Positions 24,763 through 35,618 of a stretch of DNA of 64,000 nt are shown piece after piece. Numbering within the stretch: the stretch's first letter is position 1; each line of letters opens with the position of its first letter. Both the position numbers and the translations under genes were made by a program. The notes under the pieces were generated by a model, which was not told the DNA's origin, made no database searches, and worked only from the letters and a program-made list of their open reading frames with translations. The DNA is taken from assembly GCF_023715785.1 (NCBI RefSeq), contig NZ_JAMBOX010000002.1:372001-436000 (forward strand), written 5' to 3'. This stretch comes from Neobacillus niacini (GTDB lineage: Bacteria > Bacillota > Bacilli > Bacillales > Cytobacillaceae).

Positions 24763-25191
24763 TTAATAACTATATCGTCTGTATTTACGTTTCTTGGGTT
24801 TATCATCTTCTGTTACTGCATTAATAAACATTATTACTACAATAAGGGCTACTCCTGTGAATTTTAGATAGGCTGATACTCCAAAGTAATAAATAGCAAA
24901 AGACATTGAGATTGCTAAAATCAGTGAAAAAATACCATGAATAATTTCTCTATCGAATAACATGAACCAGGCTCTTTTAAATGAAACCCATAGAAAAGCG
25001 ATCGAATTTAGAACACAAAAAAATAAGGATAGAATTAATATCATAGGCTCGTATTGAAATGGGATTAGGAGAGCAATTGCTTCCTGAACAGTATTTATTG
25101 GCGGTTGTGACTTATATTGATAAAATGCAAAGCCAAATAATGCCATTGTAAAAAATAAGTAAACATAATAAGAAATATGGTTTCTATGCAT
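24763..25191 (-). CDS. Hypothetical four-helix membrane protein
   Basis: 142 residues with about four hydrophobic segments (10-25, 48-68, 84-103, 110-128) and a basic C-terminal tail KPKKRKYRRYSY. GGAGG lies before the ATG. No recognised domain; membrane proteins of this kind on mobile elements can have exclusion or immunity roles, but nothing shows that here. Codon use is strongly AT-rich like the rest of the element. Confidence 0.7.
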   Translation of the reverse strand: MHRNHISYYVYLFFTMALFGFAFYQYKSQPPINTVQEAIALLIPFQYEPMILILSLFFCVLNSIAFLWVSFKRAWFMLFDREIIHGIFSLILAISMSFAIYYFGVSAYLKFTGVALIVVIMFINAVTEDDKPKKRKYRRYSY

Positions 25192-25337
25192 ATGAACCTC
25201 CTGAAAATAGAATATTTGTTCTATGGTTATATTTTACTATAATTCTATTTATTTGCAACAAAAGTATGGGGAATTCTCCAACATTTTCCCTATTATTCTC
25301 GAAATATGGTAGAATATAGGGAGATTGGAGGTGGAAT

Positions 25338-25970
25338 ATGGCAGATACTATAAAAACTAGAAAGGAAATTGATAATACCCTTTTAGGTCATATTAATGCA
25401 TTAAAAGGTAAGTTAATTTCAATACCATTAAATGAAGGTAAATTTGCTGCAAAATGGTTTTTAGATTTATTGAATTTAAATGAAAACCATGAGAAGGAGC
25501 AAAGTTTAAGAAGTAAAATTAAGGTTGGTTTAGCCACTAAGGAATCATTAAAATCCGAATTAGGAAAGGTAAGTAAGAAAAACTTTCCTTATAATTTAAA
25601 ATTTGGAGATATAATTCATGTGAATTATGGATTAGGTGTTGGTGATGAATTAAAAGACGGTCATTATGCTATTATTCTTTCAAGGAAAGGTGATATGTTT
25701 TTAGTTGCACCTTTAACATCTCAAGAGGTTGATTTTGAGGAAAATACAATTGTTTTTGAGGATTTAGGACTTCCTAACAAGGATGGTGTAGAATCTAAAA
25801 AGAGTTATGTTAGCTTTTCACAAATCAGATATATTCATAATAGAAGAATTGAAAAGATAAATAACTTAGATAAATCATTTGAAGGTAGGGTTAAATTAAG
25901 TCCAGATGATGCTTTAGAAATATTAAACAATTTTAACAAGATAATTATCAGTGGAATTGAAATAATTTAA
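25338..25970 (+). CDS. PemK/MazF-fold protein with N-terminal extension
   Basis: 210 residues. Residues about 86-205 look like a PemK/MazF-type domain: FGDIIHVNYGLGVGDELKDGHYAIILSRKGD, then FLVAPLTSQ, and later YVSFSQIRYIHNRRI. MazF-fold toxins cut mRNA; the N-terminal 80 residues are a charged helical extension not found in plain MazF (about 115 residues). There is no adjacent small antitoxin gene, so it may be a solitary phage/ICE-type PemK-like protein. The ATG follows TTGGAGGTGG. Function as a toxin is not shown. Confidence 0.7.
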   Translation: MADTIKTRKEIDNTLLGHINALKGKLISIPLNEGKFAAKWFLDLLNLNENHEKEQSLRSKIKVGLATKESLKSELGKVSKKNFPYNLKFGDIIHVNYGLGVGDELKDGHYAIILSRKGDMFLVAPLTSQEVDFEENTIVFEDLGLPNKDGVESKKSYVSFSQIRYIHNRRIEKINNLDKSFEGRVKLSPDDALEILNNFNKIIISGIEII

Positions 25971-26109
25971 ACTTATTATTGACATTAATTGTTGATATGT
26001 TATTATTTAATTACAAATAAACATTGGTCTTCACTGGTGTTCCAGTTAGGACGGAAATTTAAACTTAAAGTTTTTTTGCTGATGCAAATCAAACAACATG
26101 ATCTACATA

Positions 26110-26146
26110 ATGAAAAAGGCTTCCGCAATATGTTGGGGGTCTTTTT
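26110..26146 (+). terminator. Possible terminator downstream of the PemK-like gene
   Basis: GAAAAAG/CTTTTTC arms with further partial pairing, followed by ATTTGT. A smaller hairpin ACTGG/CCAGT lies at about 26034-26047. Confidence 0.5.
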
Positions 26147-26231
26147 CATTTGTCGAAAACATATCATTACATAAATCTTCCAAGGAACAAGTGTTTGTAG
26201 TATGCTTGTACTAAAGGGAGAGTGTTATAAA

Positions 26232-26675
26232 ATGGGAGATAACTTAAGTTACAGAAAGTTTTTAGAATGGTTTGGTAATTACAGTTTCACTCAGACAAAA
26301 GATTACTACAAGCTAAAGAATTGTGTTTCAAAAGTAAAAGAGTTTATTCCGGATTCAGAAATTGAATTTTTCTACCCTCAAAATTTACTTGTTGAAGATA
26401 GTGACACTGATTTAATTTTCCTTACGAAAACAAAATTTATTCGGATTAGCGGTAGTGAAACTAAAACCTTTTTTGAAGTATTTAAATTAAAGGATATAAT
26501 TGACTTCAATTTTGAAGTTTCAGAAGAGTTTGGGATTGAAAATGTATTATTAAATATTCATTTCACTAATCATAGACATTTGACTTTTAATAACACGGTA
26601 GACACAAATAAACATTGGCAAAATTCATTTAGAGCCAAAATTAAAGGAATATATAAGATGTTAATAAACGATTAA
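26232..26675 (+). CDS. Hypothetical protein of the element
   Basis: 147 residues, soluble, with beta-rich centre (TDLIFLTKTKFIRISGS, then FFEVFKLKDIIDFNFEV). This looks like a PH-like domain of the YokE/DUF1541-like kind that reports on lipid or peptide binding, but the match is weak. The ATG after GGGAGAG is preferred over an in-frame ATG 30 bases upstream. A terminator follows directly. Confidence 0.6.
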   Translation: MGDNLSYRKFLEWFGNYSFTQTKDYYKLKNCVSKVKEFIPDSEIEFFYPQNLLVEDSDTDLIFLTKTKFIRISGSETKTFFEVFKLKDIIDFNFEVSEEFGIENVLLNIHFTNHRHLTFNNTVDTNKHWQNSFRAKIKGIYKMLIND

Positions 26676-26706
26676 GTCACTCCTTACCGAGTGGCTCTTT
26701 TTATAT
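26675..26706 (+). terminator. Terminator in the element
   Basis: AGTCACTC/GAGTGGCT hairpin (one G-T pair) followed by CTTTTTAT. Confidence 0.85.
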
Positions 26707-26726
26707 TATGGATTGGAGAGGTTAAT

Positions 26727-26837
26727 ATGTTTGAAACAGATTTACAAAGAAATTTACATGTCATGCAAAGTAAGCAGCAAGATGATGAGCGATTTAAAAG
26801 AGAAGTCTTATCATTAATGAGATGTATTTTTGGTTAA
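26727..26837 (+). CDS. Small hypothetical protein of the element
   Basis: 36 residues, charged and helical (MFETDLQRNLHVMQSKQQ and on). GGAGAGG precedes the ATG by 6 bases. First of a set of closely spaced tiny genes leading to the integrase. Function unknown. Confidence 0.5.
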   Translation: MFETDLQRNLHVMQSKQQDDERFKREVLSLMRCIFG

Positions 26838-26880
26838 AGTATCTTAATTACAATTTAGAAAAGATAGTGGAGGGTAAATA

Positions 26881-27039
26881 ATGTTAATTGCCTTTCAGAT
26901 TATTTTATTTCTGCTAATTGTCCTTTTTAGTCTTTATTTGTTGGCCGAAGATGGACTAGTAACCTATGAGGATAAGAATAGATACACTGCGATTGTTTTA
27001 GCTGCTATTATTGCGGAAACGGTTTGTTTCATTATTTAA
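26881..27039 (+). CDS. Small two-helix membrane protein
   Basis: 52 residues with a strong N-terminal helix (LIAFQIILFLLIVLFSLYLL) and a second hydrophobic stretch near the C-terminus (AIVLAAIIAETVCFII), joined by a short acidic loop. GGAGGG lies nine bases before the ATG. Function unknown. Confidence 0.6.
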   Translation: MLIAFQIILFLLIVLFSLYLLAEDGLVTYEDKNRYTAIVLAAIIAETVCFII

Positions 27040-27216
27040 TTGACGGTAGTAAATTTTAAAGGCTAAGGTAAATAAGTAAGAAAAGCCCGAATACAAAGAA
27101 CCTTTATATATAGAGGGAATAGACAAAATTAGTGAAGAAGGGGAACTGGATTTAGAGAGGTTTATAAAGAGGTTATTGAAAAGCAAATACATTACCGGAA
27201 ATTTAAGTGGTATGGA

Positions 27217-27366
27217 ATGAAAAAACAGGTGAAAGTTACTAATATAATCAGCAAAGAAACACAAGGTATTACAATTGCAAAATATCTACTTTCAATCGGA
27301 GTATATAAAGAAGAAAATACAAGCAAAGAAGGGGTAAACAATAAAACAGAGACGGAAAAAATTTAA
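27217..27366 (+). CDS. Small hypothetical protein of the element
   Basis: 49 residues, basic and soluble (MKKQVKVTNIISKETQG and on). The ATG overlaps the TGA of an upstream frame (27080-27220) that has no plausible start codon and may be a decayed gene. Low support beyond the open frame and overlap. Confidence 0.35.
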   Translation: MKKQVKVTNIISKETQGITIAKYLLSIGVYKEENTSKEGVNNKTETEKI

Positions 27367-27550
27367 CAAATACGATAAAATAGATTTTGAAAATGATTTT
27401 ATACGGATTGAAACAGAGGAAGCCGTTTCCTATAAAGCAAAGAAACCAAATGAAAGAGGATTCATTATCAATGTATCATTTACTAAAAATAAAGAAGAAC
27501 ACGAGGAAGCTATTAAAGCTATTAAGGAATTTTTTATTATAGAAGTCTAA
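27341..27550 (+). CDS. Small hypothetical protein with apparent ATA start
   Basis: 69 residues if begun at ATA, seven bases after AAGGGG (KQRRKKFNKYDKIDFENDF and on, ending IKEFFIIEV). No ATG, GTG or TTG occurs between the preceding in-frame stop and the coding part, so either ATA serves as a rare start or the start has been lost by a G to A change. It overlaps the end of the previous gene. Confidence 0.4.
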   Translation: MKQRRKKFNKYDKIDFENDFIRIETEEAVSYKAKKPNERGFIINVSFTKNKEEHEEAIKAIKEFFIIEV

Positions 27551-27620
27551 TGATTAATGGGAATTTCCTAAGTATCAGGCAATAAGGTAAATGTTCCCTA
27601 TAAAATAAATTTCATAAAAA

Positions 27621-27650
27621 AAGACGGTGGAATTCTACCGTCTTAAAGTA
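27621..27650 (-). terminator. Terminator of the integrase gene
   Basis: 10-bp hairpin AAGACGGTAG/CCACCGTCTT (read on the - strand, one G-T pair) with a TTTTTTT run on the - strand. Confidence 0.88.
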
Positions 27651-27653
27651 TTT

Positions 27654-28658
27654 TTAACGTAATTTTCCTTTTCTTTTAACCTTCACTAATGGGCTATATA
27701 ACTCATGTTGATTTTTTATTACTTGTTCATCAAAGTGGACATATTTTTTAGTTGTTGATATTTGCGAATGTCCAACAATGGCTTGAACAGCGAACAAGGA
27801 AGCCCCGGAAGCTAACATTTCTGTAATTGACTGCCTTCTAAAGTCATGGCAGGAAAAAGGTTTAGTAATACCAGCTTTTTTAACATATCTTTTTAAATTT
27901 CTTCTAAATGTATCCTCTGCCATTGGTTCCCCATACCAGTTTAAAAACAAGTGGTTACTTTCAAAGTGAGTCTTATTTTCCGAAATAAGTTCGATAAGCA
28001 TTTTAATGACTAAACCGGACAATGGAATAATTCTTGCTTTTCTTCCTTTAGCCTTTTCGGATGGTAAAAATATTCTTCTTCCATTTAAGTCTAAATCATC
28101 AATAGTTAAGCTAATAGCCTCTTTAATTCTTAATCCCGGGTCATAAAGTAGGTACATTATACATTTGTCTCTGAATTGAGGAAATTGACGTGTATCAGGA
28201 ACATTTAATAATTTCTGCATTTCAGTTTCTTGCAAAGGATAGAAGATTCGTTCATCTTCTTTAATAAATTTCACTTGTTCGGGTGGATTGATATTTACCA
28301 ATTCCTCTTTAACCAAGAAATTATAAAATGTTTTTAAAAATCTTAAACGAGCGTTTGTTGTCTGAATAGACAGTCCGTATTCTTTGGTTTTGTAATTAAA
28401 ATGCTCTTCCTTTAAATAATGGACATATTGTCTTATCATTTGAATAGTTAATTGATCAATTGTTTTAATTTCAGGCAAAAAATCACTTAACCAATTCTTA
28501 AAAAAATTAAAATGTTCATCATAACTAGTCAAAGTTGGTTTTCGTAATCCTTCAGCTTTCTTTGAAGAGAGGAAGTATTCATAAGCTTGTTCAAAACTAA
28601 AAATTACAGAATGTGATTCTTCATTTACTGCTCTGTTTGTAAGTCTTTTTCTTTTCAT
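27654..28658 (-). CDS. Tyrosine recombinase (integrase) of the element
   Basis: 334 residues. N-terminal SAM-like core-binding domain (about 20-120) and C-terminal catalytic domain with Arg in DPGLRIKEA, a beta-hairpin Lys region KAKGRKARIIPL, HxxR in CHDFRRQS, His in GHSQ and nucleophile Tyr in TTKKYVHF. All catalytic residues are present, so it is probably active. It is the last gene before the pbuX junction. The ATG with GAGGTGA upstream is preferred over a GTG three codons earlier. Confidence 0.93.
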   Translation of the reverse strand: MKRKRLTNRAVNEESHSVIFSFEQAYEYFLSSKKAEGLRKPTLTSYDEHFNFFKNWLSDFLPEIKTIDQLTIQMIRQYVHYLKEEHFNYKTKEYGLSIQTTNARLRFLKTFYNFLVKEELVNINPPEQVKFIKEDERIFYPLQETEMQKLLNVPDTRQFPQFRDKCIMYLLYDPGLRIKEAISLTIDDLDLNGRRIFLPSEKAKGRKARIIPLSGLVIKMLIELISENKTHFESNHLFLNWYGEPMAEDTFRRNLKRYVKKAGITKPFSCHDFRRQSITEMLASGASLFAVQAIVGHSQISTTKKYVHFDEQVIKNQHELYSPLVKVKRKGKLR

Positions 28659-28671
28659 TTTCGTCACCTCA

Positions 28672-28688
28672 TTAACGATTTTCGTTAA
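28672..28688. promoter_or_regulatory. Palindrome upstream of the integrase
   Basis: Perfect 7-bp inverted repeat TTAACGA-TTT-TCGTTAA ending 14 bases before the integrase start codon; likely an operator or recombination accessory site. Confidence 0.5.
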
Positions 28689-28747
28689 GAAAATGTAGGC
28701 AACGTATCGACATATTTTAGTGGTTAATATGTGGGATATAAATTTAA

Positions 28748-30860
<2,113 letters not shown>

Positions 30861-31213
30861 TTGCTATGAATTTATACCCCATTATAGCACGGTCATTTGT
30901 CATTTCAAGCATTTTTTTGTTGAAAAGGCGAATGATTTTAAAAGTAAAAACATTTTCGTTCGCCTTTGCAACCCCTGTCAATATTTTGCTTTGTAGGTTT
31001 TCGCCATTTTTGGGGCAATCTATACAATATAAAAATATTTTTTACTTTTGTCCTTCAGGGGTGAACATTCTTGAAATAATATGATATTGTATAGTAAAGG
31101 AAATCCTTTAATGGCGCAGTTTTGAAGGGGTTCGCACTGTCCGCCTCAGGAGGACATTTGTATTTTTGTAAACGACAAAAAGCAAGTTTTGAATAGAAAA
31201 GGGGGATTTTGAT
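30861..31213. other. Intergenic region between the riboswitch and kbl
   Basis: No gene seen. It contains the divergent promoter regions of xpt and kbl. A hairpin TGTCCGCC-TCA-GGAGGACA (one mismatch) at 31138-31156 lies 58 bases before the kbl start and encloses an SD-like GGAGGA; purpose unknown. Confidence 0.5.
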
Positions 31214-32404
31214 ATGTCCAGTCAAACGTTAGAGCAATTTTTAAATGAAAACCTTGAAGATTTAAAAGGCAAGGGTCTATATAATGTTATTGATCCGCTG
31301 GAAAGTCCAAATGGCCCGGTCATCACGATTAATGGCCGCGAATTGATCAACCTTTCTTCCAATAATTACTTGGGCTTGGCAACAGATGAGCGCTTGAAAC
31401 AAGCCGCCAGAGAGGCGCTTGAGAAATATGGCGTTGGAGCAGGTGCTGTTCGAACGATCAATGGCACCATGAAACTTCACGTGGAATTAGAAGAGAAGCT
31501 GGCAGAATTTAAACATACCGAAGCTGCGATTGCTTATCAATCTGGGTTTAATTGTAATATGGCTGCGATATCTGCGGTAATGGACCAAAACGATGCGATT
31601 TTATCCGATGAATTAAACCATGCCTCGATTATTGATGGTTGCAGATTATCCAAGGCAAAAATCATCCGTTTTAATCACTCGGACATGGAAGATTTGCGTG
31701 CTAAAGCCAAGGCTGCCAAAGAGTCTGGTCAATACAATAAATTGATGGTTATTACTGACGGCGTTTTCTCTATGGATGGGGATATCGCGTTATTGCCGGA
31801 AATCGTAATAATTGCTGAGGAATTCGACTTAATTACATATGTGGATGATGCCCATGGCTCAGGTGTATTGGGTGATGGTGCAGGTACCGTCAAGCATTTT
31901 GGCCTTTCCGATAAAATTGATTTCCAAATCGGCACCCTATCAAAGGCGATCGGGGTTGTCGGCGGTTATGTGGCCGGGAAGAAAAATCTGATTGACTGGC
32001 TGAAGGTCCGCAGCCGCCCGTTCTTGTTCTCCACCTCGTTAACTCCTGCAGATGTCGCAGCCAGCAAGCGGGCGATTGAAATTCTGATGGAAAGCACGGA
32101 GCTTAATAAAAAACTTTGGGAAAACGGAAACTATCTGAAAAAAGGCTTGAAGGATTTAGGGTTTAATATCGGCAACAGCGAAACACCAATCACTCCTTGT
32201 ATTATTGGTGAAGAAACGGTAGCGCAACAGTTCAGTAAGCGACTGAACGAAGAAGGCGTTTACGCAAAAGCGATTGTGTTTCCAACTGTACCAAAGGGGA
32301 CAGGGCGGGTCCGCAACATGCCGACTGCAGCGCATACGAAGGAAATGCTTGATCGGGCAATTGCCATCTATGAAAAGGTTGGCAAGGAAATGGGCATTAT
32401 TTAA
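31214..32404 (+). CDS. kbl: Glycine C-acetyltransferase (2-amino-3-ketobutyrate CoA ligase)
   Basis: 396 residues, PLP-dependent alpha-oxoamine synthase. The PLP lysine is Lys244 in [18 protein letters not shown] and DELNHASI are conserved PLP/CoA contacts. It splits 2-amino-3-ketobutyrate with CoA into glycine and acetyl-CoA in threonine breakdown. AAAAGGGGG precedes the ATG. Co-transcribed with the threonine dehydrogenase that makes its substrate, 12 bases downstream. Confidence 0.95.
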   Translation: MSSQTLEQFLNENLEDLKGKGLYNVIDPLESPNGPVITINGRELINLSSNNYLGLATDERLKQAAREALEKYGVGAGAVRTINGTMKLHVELEEKLAEFKHTEAAIAYQSGFNCNMAAISAVMDQNDAILSDELNHASIIDGCRLSKAKIIRFNHSDMEDLRAKAKAAKESGQYNKLMVITDGVFSMDGDIALLPEIVIIAEEFDLITYVDDAHGSGVLGDGAGTVKHFGLSDKIDFQIGTLSKAIGVVGGYVAGKKNLIDWLKVRSRPFLFSTSLTPADVAASKRAIEILMESTELNKKLWENGNYLKKGLKDLGFNIGNSETPITPCIIGEETVAQQFSKRLNEEGVYAKAIVFPTVPKGTGRVRNMPTAAHTKEMLDRAIAIYEKVGKEMGII

Positions 32405-32416
32405 GGGGGAGAAACA

Positions 32417-33379
32417 ATGAAGCGGATTATGATAACCGGCGCTTTAGGGCAGATTGGTTCAGAACTCACCTTAAAGCTTAGAGATATATACGGCACAGAC
32501 AATGTTATTGCGACTGACATAAAGAAAAACGACAGCGAGGCCGCGCTTGGCGGCCCTTTTGAAACGGTAGACGTTACTGATTTGAAAAAGATGGTGGAAA
32601 CTGCAAAAAAATATAATGTGGATACGGTCATGCACTTGGCCGCTTTGTTATCTGCCACCGCCGAAGCAAAGCCGGTGTTTGCCTGGAATTTAAACATGGG
32701 CGGATTGATGAACGCCCTTGAAACCGCTCGTGAGCTAAACGCGCAATTTTTTACGCCGAGTTCAATCGGTGCCTTTGGCCCGGCAACACCGAAAGACAAC
32801 ACGCCGCAAGACACGATTATGCGCCCGACAACGATGTATGGGGTCAATAAGGTGGCAGGAGAGCTGTTGGCCGATTATTATTATCATAAATTTGGTGTTG
32901 ATACGAGGGGCTTGCGTTTCCCTGGATTAATCTCTTATGTGGCACCTCCAGGCGGCGGCACCACTGATTATGCCGTGGAAATTTATTATGAAGCGGTGAA
33001 GCACGGTCGTTATACTTCTTATATTGATAAAGGCACCTATATGGATATGATGTATATGCCGGATGCGCTGAATGCGATTATCGATTTAATGGAGGCGGAT
33101 CCTAGCAAATTAGTCCACCGTAATTCCTTTAATGTAAGTTCAATGAGTTTTGATCCGGAGGAAATCGCTCGTAGCATCGCCAAGTATATTCCTGGATTTA
33201 AGATTAGCTACAATGTGGACCCTTCGCGCCAGAAAATCGCGGAAAGTTGGCCGAATTCGATTGATTCCAGCGCTGCTGTAGCTGAGTGGGGCTTCCAATA
33301 CGAGTATGATTTAGACAAAATGACGAAGGACATGATCGAAAAACTTCGCCAGAAATTTCAATTGAGAATCCCAAGCTAA
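32417..33379 (+). CDS. tdh: L-threonine 3-dehydrogenase, SDR/epimerase type
   Basis: 320 residues. N-terminal Rossmann motif [11 protein letters not shown] and a Tyr-x-x-x-Lys catalytic pair in [16 protein letters not shown] and [11 protein letters not shown] fit SDR-type threonine dehydrogenases (UDP-galactose epimerase-like), not the zinc MDR enzyme of B. subtilis or E. coli. Oxidises L-threonine to 2-amino-3-ketobutyrate with NAD+, feeding Kbl. GGGGGAG precedes the ATG. A terminator overlaps the stop. Confidence 0.92.
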   Translation: MKRIMITGALGQIGSELTLKLRDIYGTDNVIATDIKKNDSEAALGGPFETVDVTDLKKMVETAKKYNVDTVMHLAALLSATAEAKPVFAWNLNMGGLMNALETARELNAQFFTPSSIGAFGPATPKDNTPQDTIMRPTTMYGVNKVAGELLADYYYHKFGVDTRGLRFPGLISYVAPPGGGTTDYAVEIYYEAVKHGRYTSYIDKGTYMDMMYMPDALNAIIDLMEADPSKLVHRNSFNVSSMSFDPEEIARSIAKYIPGFKISYNVDPSRQKIAESWPNSIDSSAAVAEWGFQYEYDLDKMTKDMIEKLRQKFQLRIPS

Positions 33380-33393
33380 GGCTTGGGGTTTTT
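33370..33393 (+). terminator. Terminator of kbl-tdh
   Basis: Perfect hairpin CCCAAGC-TAAG-GCTTGGG followed by GTTTTTG; overlaps the tdh stop codon. Confidence 0.88.
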
Positions 33394-33456
33394 GTTTGGG
33401 TAGGGAGGGGGAGGATCCAACGGGGTGGGGATTTGATGAAAGTGAGGTTTCTGGGG

Positions 33457-33564
33457 CTCTTGAAGACAAAACCGGTGCAGAAATGGCTGAAAGTTTCCTC
33501 AACCAGGCCTCTTGAGGACAAAACCGGTGCGGAAATCAATGAAAATGTCCGTAAGAACGACCGT
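33457..33564. repeat. Two tandem copies of an intergenic repeat unit (about 52 bp)
   Basis: Core CTCTTGARGACAAAAC plus CGGTGCRGAAAT occurs at 33457-33484 and 33509-33536 (26 of 28 bases equal). Each core is followed by a TGAAA and a degraded TGTCCTCAA, the complement of its own start, so each unit is a weak hairpin. It resembles dispersed non-coding repeats of Bacillaceae. Confidence 0.6.
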
Positions 33565-33574
33565 CAACTAGAAA

Positions 33575-33601
33575 AACAGCGAAGCGTCGAGCTTCGCTGT
33601 T
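33575..33601 (-). terminator. Terminator of selD
   Basis: Perfect 11-bp hairpin AACAGCGAAGC/GCTTCGCTGTT followed on the - strand by TTTCTAG; overlaps the selD stop. Confidence 0.85.
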
Positions 33602-34652
33602 AACTTTTTACATAAATCAATTTCTCTTTTCTTTCAGTCACCCGTCCGACAATAGCGGCATGGGCCAACCCTCTTTCATGCAACGCCTCAACATAAGGGC
33701 CCGCTTCCGCCTCATCAATCGAAACCAACAGGCCGCCGGAAGTGATCGCATCACACAATACCAGTTGTTCCTCAGGTAAAATGTCTTCGTACTGAACGTC
33801 ATCACTCAGCCATTTATGATTGGACTTAGAGCCGCCTGGAACGACGCCTTCCTTGGCCAATTCAACAGCGCCATCCAAAACGGGTACTTGTCCAGCAAAT
33901 ATTTCGAAACTTACTTCGCTGCCGCGGGCCATTTCACTGCCGTGGCCTAGCAATCCAAATCCGGTTACATCTGTCACCGAATGCGGGGAGAACGGCATCA
34001 AAGCTTCTGCAGCGTCCTTATTCAGCAGCGCCATCGTTTCGGTAACCACAGCCTCTTGTTCTGGAGTCACCGCGCCTCTTTTAATCCCGGTTGTCAGAAT
34101 GCCGACACCGAGCGGCTTTGTAAGAACAAGCACGTCCCCAGGCTTTGCCCCGACATTTTTCCACACCTTATCGGGATGGACAATACCCGTAACGGAAAGG
34201 CCGAATTTTGGTTCCTGGTCATCGACTGAATGGCCGCCAACCGTTAATGCGCCTGCTTCCTTTACTTTATCGGCTGCGCCGCGTAAAATTTCTGCCAGCA
34301 TATCGGCGCCCAGCTTTTTAATCGGATAACCGACAATATTCAGTACCGTTTTCGGCTCACCGCCCATGGCATATACATCACTCAGCGAATTGGCGGCAGC
34401 AATTTGTCCAAACATATATGGATCATCGACAATCGGAGTAAAGTAATCGACCGTTTGAATTAGAGCGATCGAATCTGTTAATTTATAAACCCCGGCATCA
34501 TCGCTGGTTTCGTTGCCGACGAGTAACTCCGGAACGGGGTCTTGCTTTGGTAATTGACGCAACACTTGCGCCAGGTCCTCAGGACCGATTTTGCAGCCTC
34601 AACCAGCTTTTGTGGACATGGCGGTCAGGCGAATTTTCTCTTGCTCACTCAT
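33600..34652 (-). CDS. selD: Selenophosphate synthetase SelD, itself a selenoprotein (Sec18)
   Basis: 350 residues when read through TGA at 34601-34599 (codon 18). The N-terminus gives KAGUGCKI, where U is the catalytic residue (Cys17 in E. coli SelD) and Lys21 matches the essential lysine. The rest is an AIR-synthase fold with SDDAGVYKL, TVDYFTPIVDDPY and GGHSVDDQEP. It makes selenophosphate from selenide and ATP for Sec-tRNA synthesis. GGAGGTG lies before the ATG. An open frame beginning after the UGA (from 34565) is only the truncated call. Sec-containing SelD is a known variant. Confidence 0.95.
34574..34598 (-). promoter_or_regulatory. bSECIS-like hairpin of selD
   Basis: On the - strand GGTCC-TGA-GGACC, with the loop beginning 17 bases after the UGA, within the bacterial SECIS distance range. 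Confidence 0.7.
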
Positions 34653-34790
34653 CAATTTACACCTCCATTTTCTTAGTATACATTTTTCTACAATAAACCG
34701 CACTAATGGAAGCAGAACATTTGCGGAATACTAGGCCGTAGGCTACACTGTTTGTACTACTACAATATTGTAAACTCCAGGGGGTACAAA

Positions 34791-35030
34791 ATGAAGGACT
34801 TTCATGTTATCGTCGAATTTTGCATGCAATGAAACTACGCACCAAAGGCCGCGAGTTTCGCGGAAGAAATCATTACCCATTTTAGAAGGGATATCGCAAA
34901 AGTAGAATTGATTCCAGCTTCAGGCGGCATTTTTGAAGTAACTGTCAATGGAGAGAAGATCTATTCAAAAAATGAAACAGGCGTGTTCCCTGATACCGAT
35001 GAATTAATTCAAAAAATGGAAGAAAAATAA
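34791..35030 (+). CDS. Rdx/SelW-like selenoprotein (CxxU)
   Basis: 79 residues including Sec14, encoded by TGA at 34830-34832. The motif FCMQUNYAPKAASF is the Rdx-family CxxU redox site (SelW/SelT/SelH group), followed by the family features KVELIPASGGIFEV and FPDTDEL. The thioredoxin-like fold probably works in thiol-selenol redox reactions; physiological substrate unknown. CCAGGGGG lies before the ATG. The neighbours selD and selA support Sec decoding. Without recoding only a 13-codon stub would be made. Confidence 0.94.
34833..34863 (+). promoter_or_regulatory. bSECIS-like hairpin of the Rdx gene
   Basis: Perfect CCGCGA-GTT-TCGCGG hairpin. The loop begins with G 22 bases after the UGA, matching the bacterial SECIS pattern. 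Confidence 0.8.
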
Positions 35031-35033
35031 AAA

Positions 35034-35066
35034 AAACCTCGTACCAATCGGTGCGAGGTTTTCTAT
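35034..35066 (+). terminator. Terminator of the Rdx gene
   Basis: AACCTCG/CGAGGTT arms plus inner ACC/GGT pairs, then TTTTCT. Confidence 0.88.
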
Positions 35067-35109
35067 TGTATATAATAATGTTATGTTAATTGAAAATAGA
35101 AAAAAACAC

Positions 35110-35523
35110 CTAAGGCAGGGTAATAAAACGATCTTTTCCAAATCCATTCTCTATCTTTTTTGATATGAAAATTTCCAACACCCCATGCTGAAAAGAGGCG
35201 CGTACACAATGATTTATTATAGGAAAAGGGAAGTTAATGGCGCGAACTTTTTTGGGGAAAGGCGAGGGGGAGGAATAATCATGCTTCTGGGCTGAGATAA
35301 TTAGCTGCGACTTTTCCATTTTCACTGTAATTTCCGAGCTGGCATATTCGTCCAAAGAACCTTCGACAATCCAATTTTCATCTGTTTCGTATATGTCTAT
35401 TCTGAATTGAGAATGGTCATAATGCGATGTGAGCGGATCTAAAAAATAGTCTTTTAACCATTGCTCCATTTTCTCCAAATCAACGGTTTGGTCTTGAGGA
35501 GACTTTTTATTCTTCACTTCCAT
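35110..35523 (-). CDS. Hsp20/alpha-crystallin-like protein
   Basis: 137 residues with a beta-sandwich pattern of the small heat-shock type: FRIDIYETDENWIVEGSL, ITVKMEKSQLIISAQKHDY, and the C-terminal strand HGVLEIFISKK. It lacks the clear IxI tail motif. Spore coat proteins such as CotP share this fold, so a spore role is possible. AAGGAGGAA precedes the ATG. Lies between two selenium genes but on the other strand, with no sign of functional linkage. Confidence 0.75.
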   Translation of the reverse strand: MEVKNKKSPQDQTVDLEKMEQWLKDYFLDPLTSHYDHSQFRIDIYETDENWIVEGSLDEYASSEITVKMEKSQLIISAQKHDYSSPSPFPKKVRAINFPFPIINHCVRASFQHGVLEIFISKKIENGFGKDRFITLP

Positions 35524-35618
35524 TTCCTCCTTGCTCGTATCATACTATTCACTGAGCCGTTAAACGTGAAAAATGTTATAATAGGACGAAAGAAGGAATT
35601 GTAAAAGGAGTTTACATA

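Noticed and set aside
24607..24867. 86-codon + strand frame overlapping the tRNA-like sequence
   Set aside because: Starts within the tRNA-like structure, has no ribosome binding site and overlaps the end of a better-supported membrane protein gene.
27080..27220. Frame ending in TGA that overlaps the ATG at 27217
   Set aside because: It has no ATG, GTG or TTG after the preceding stop; may be a decayed gene, so it was not listed as a CDS.
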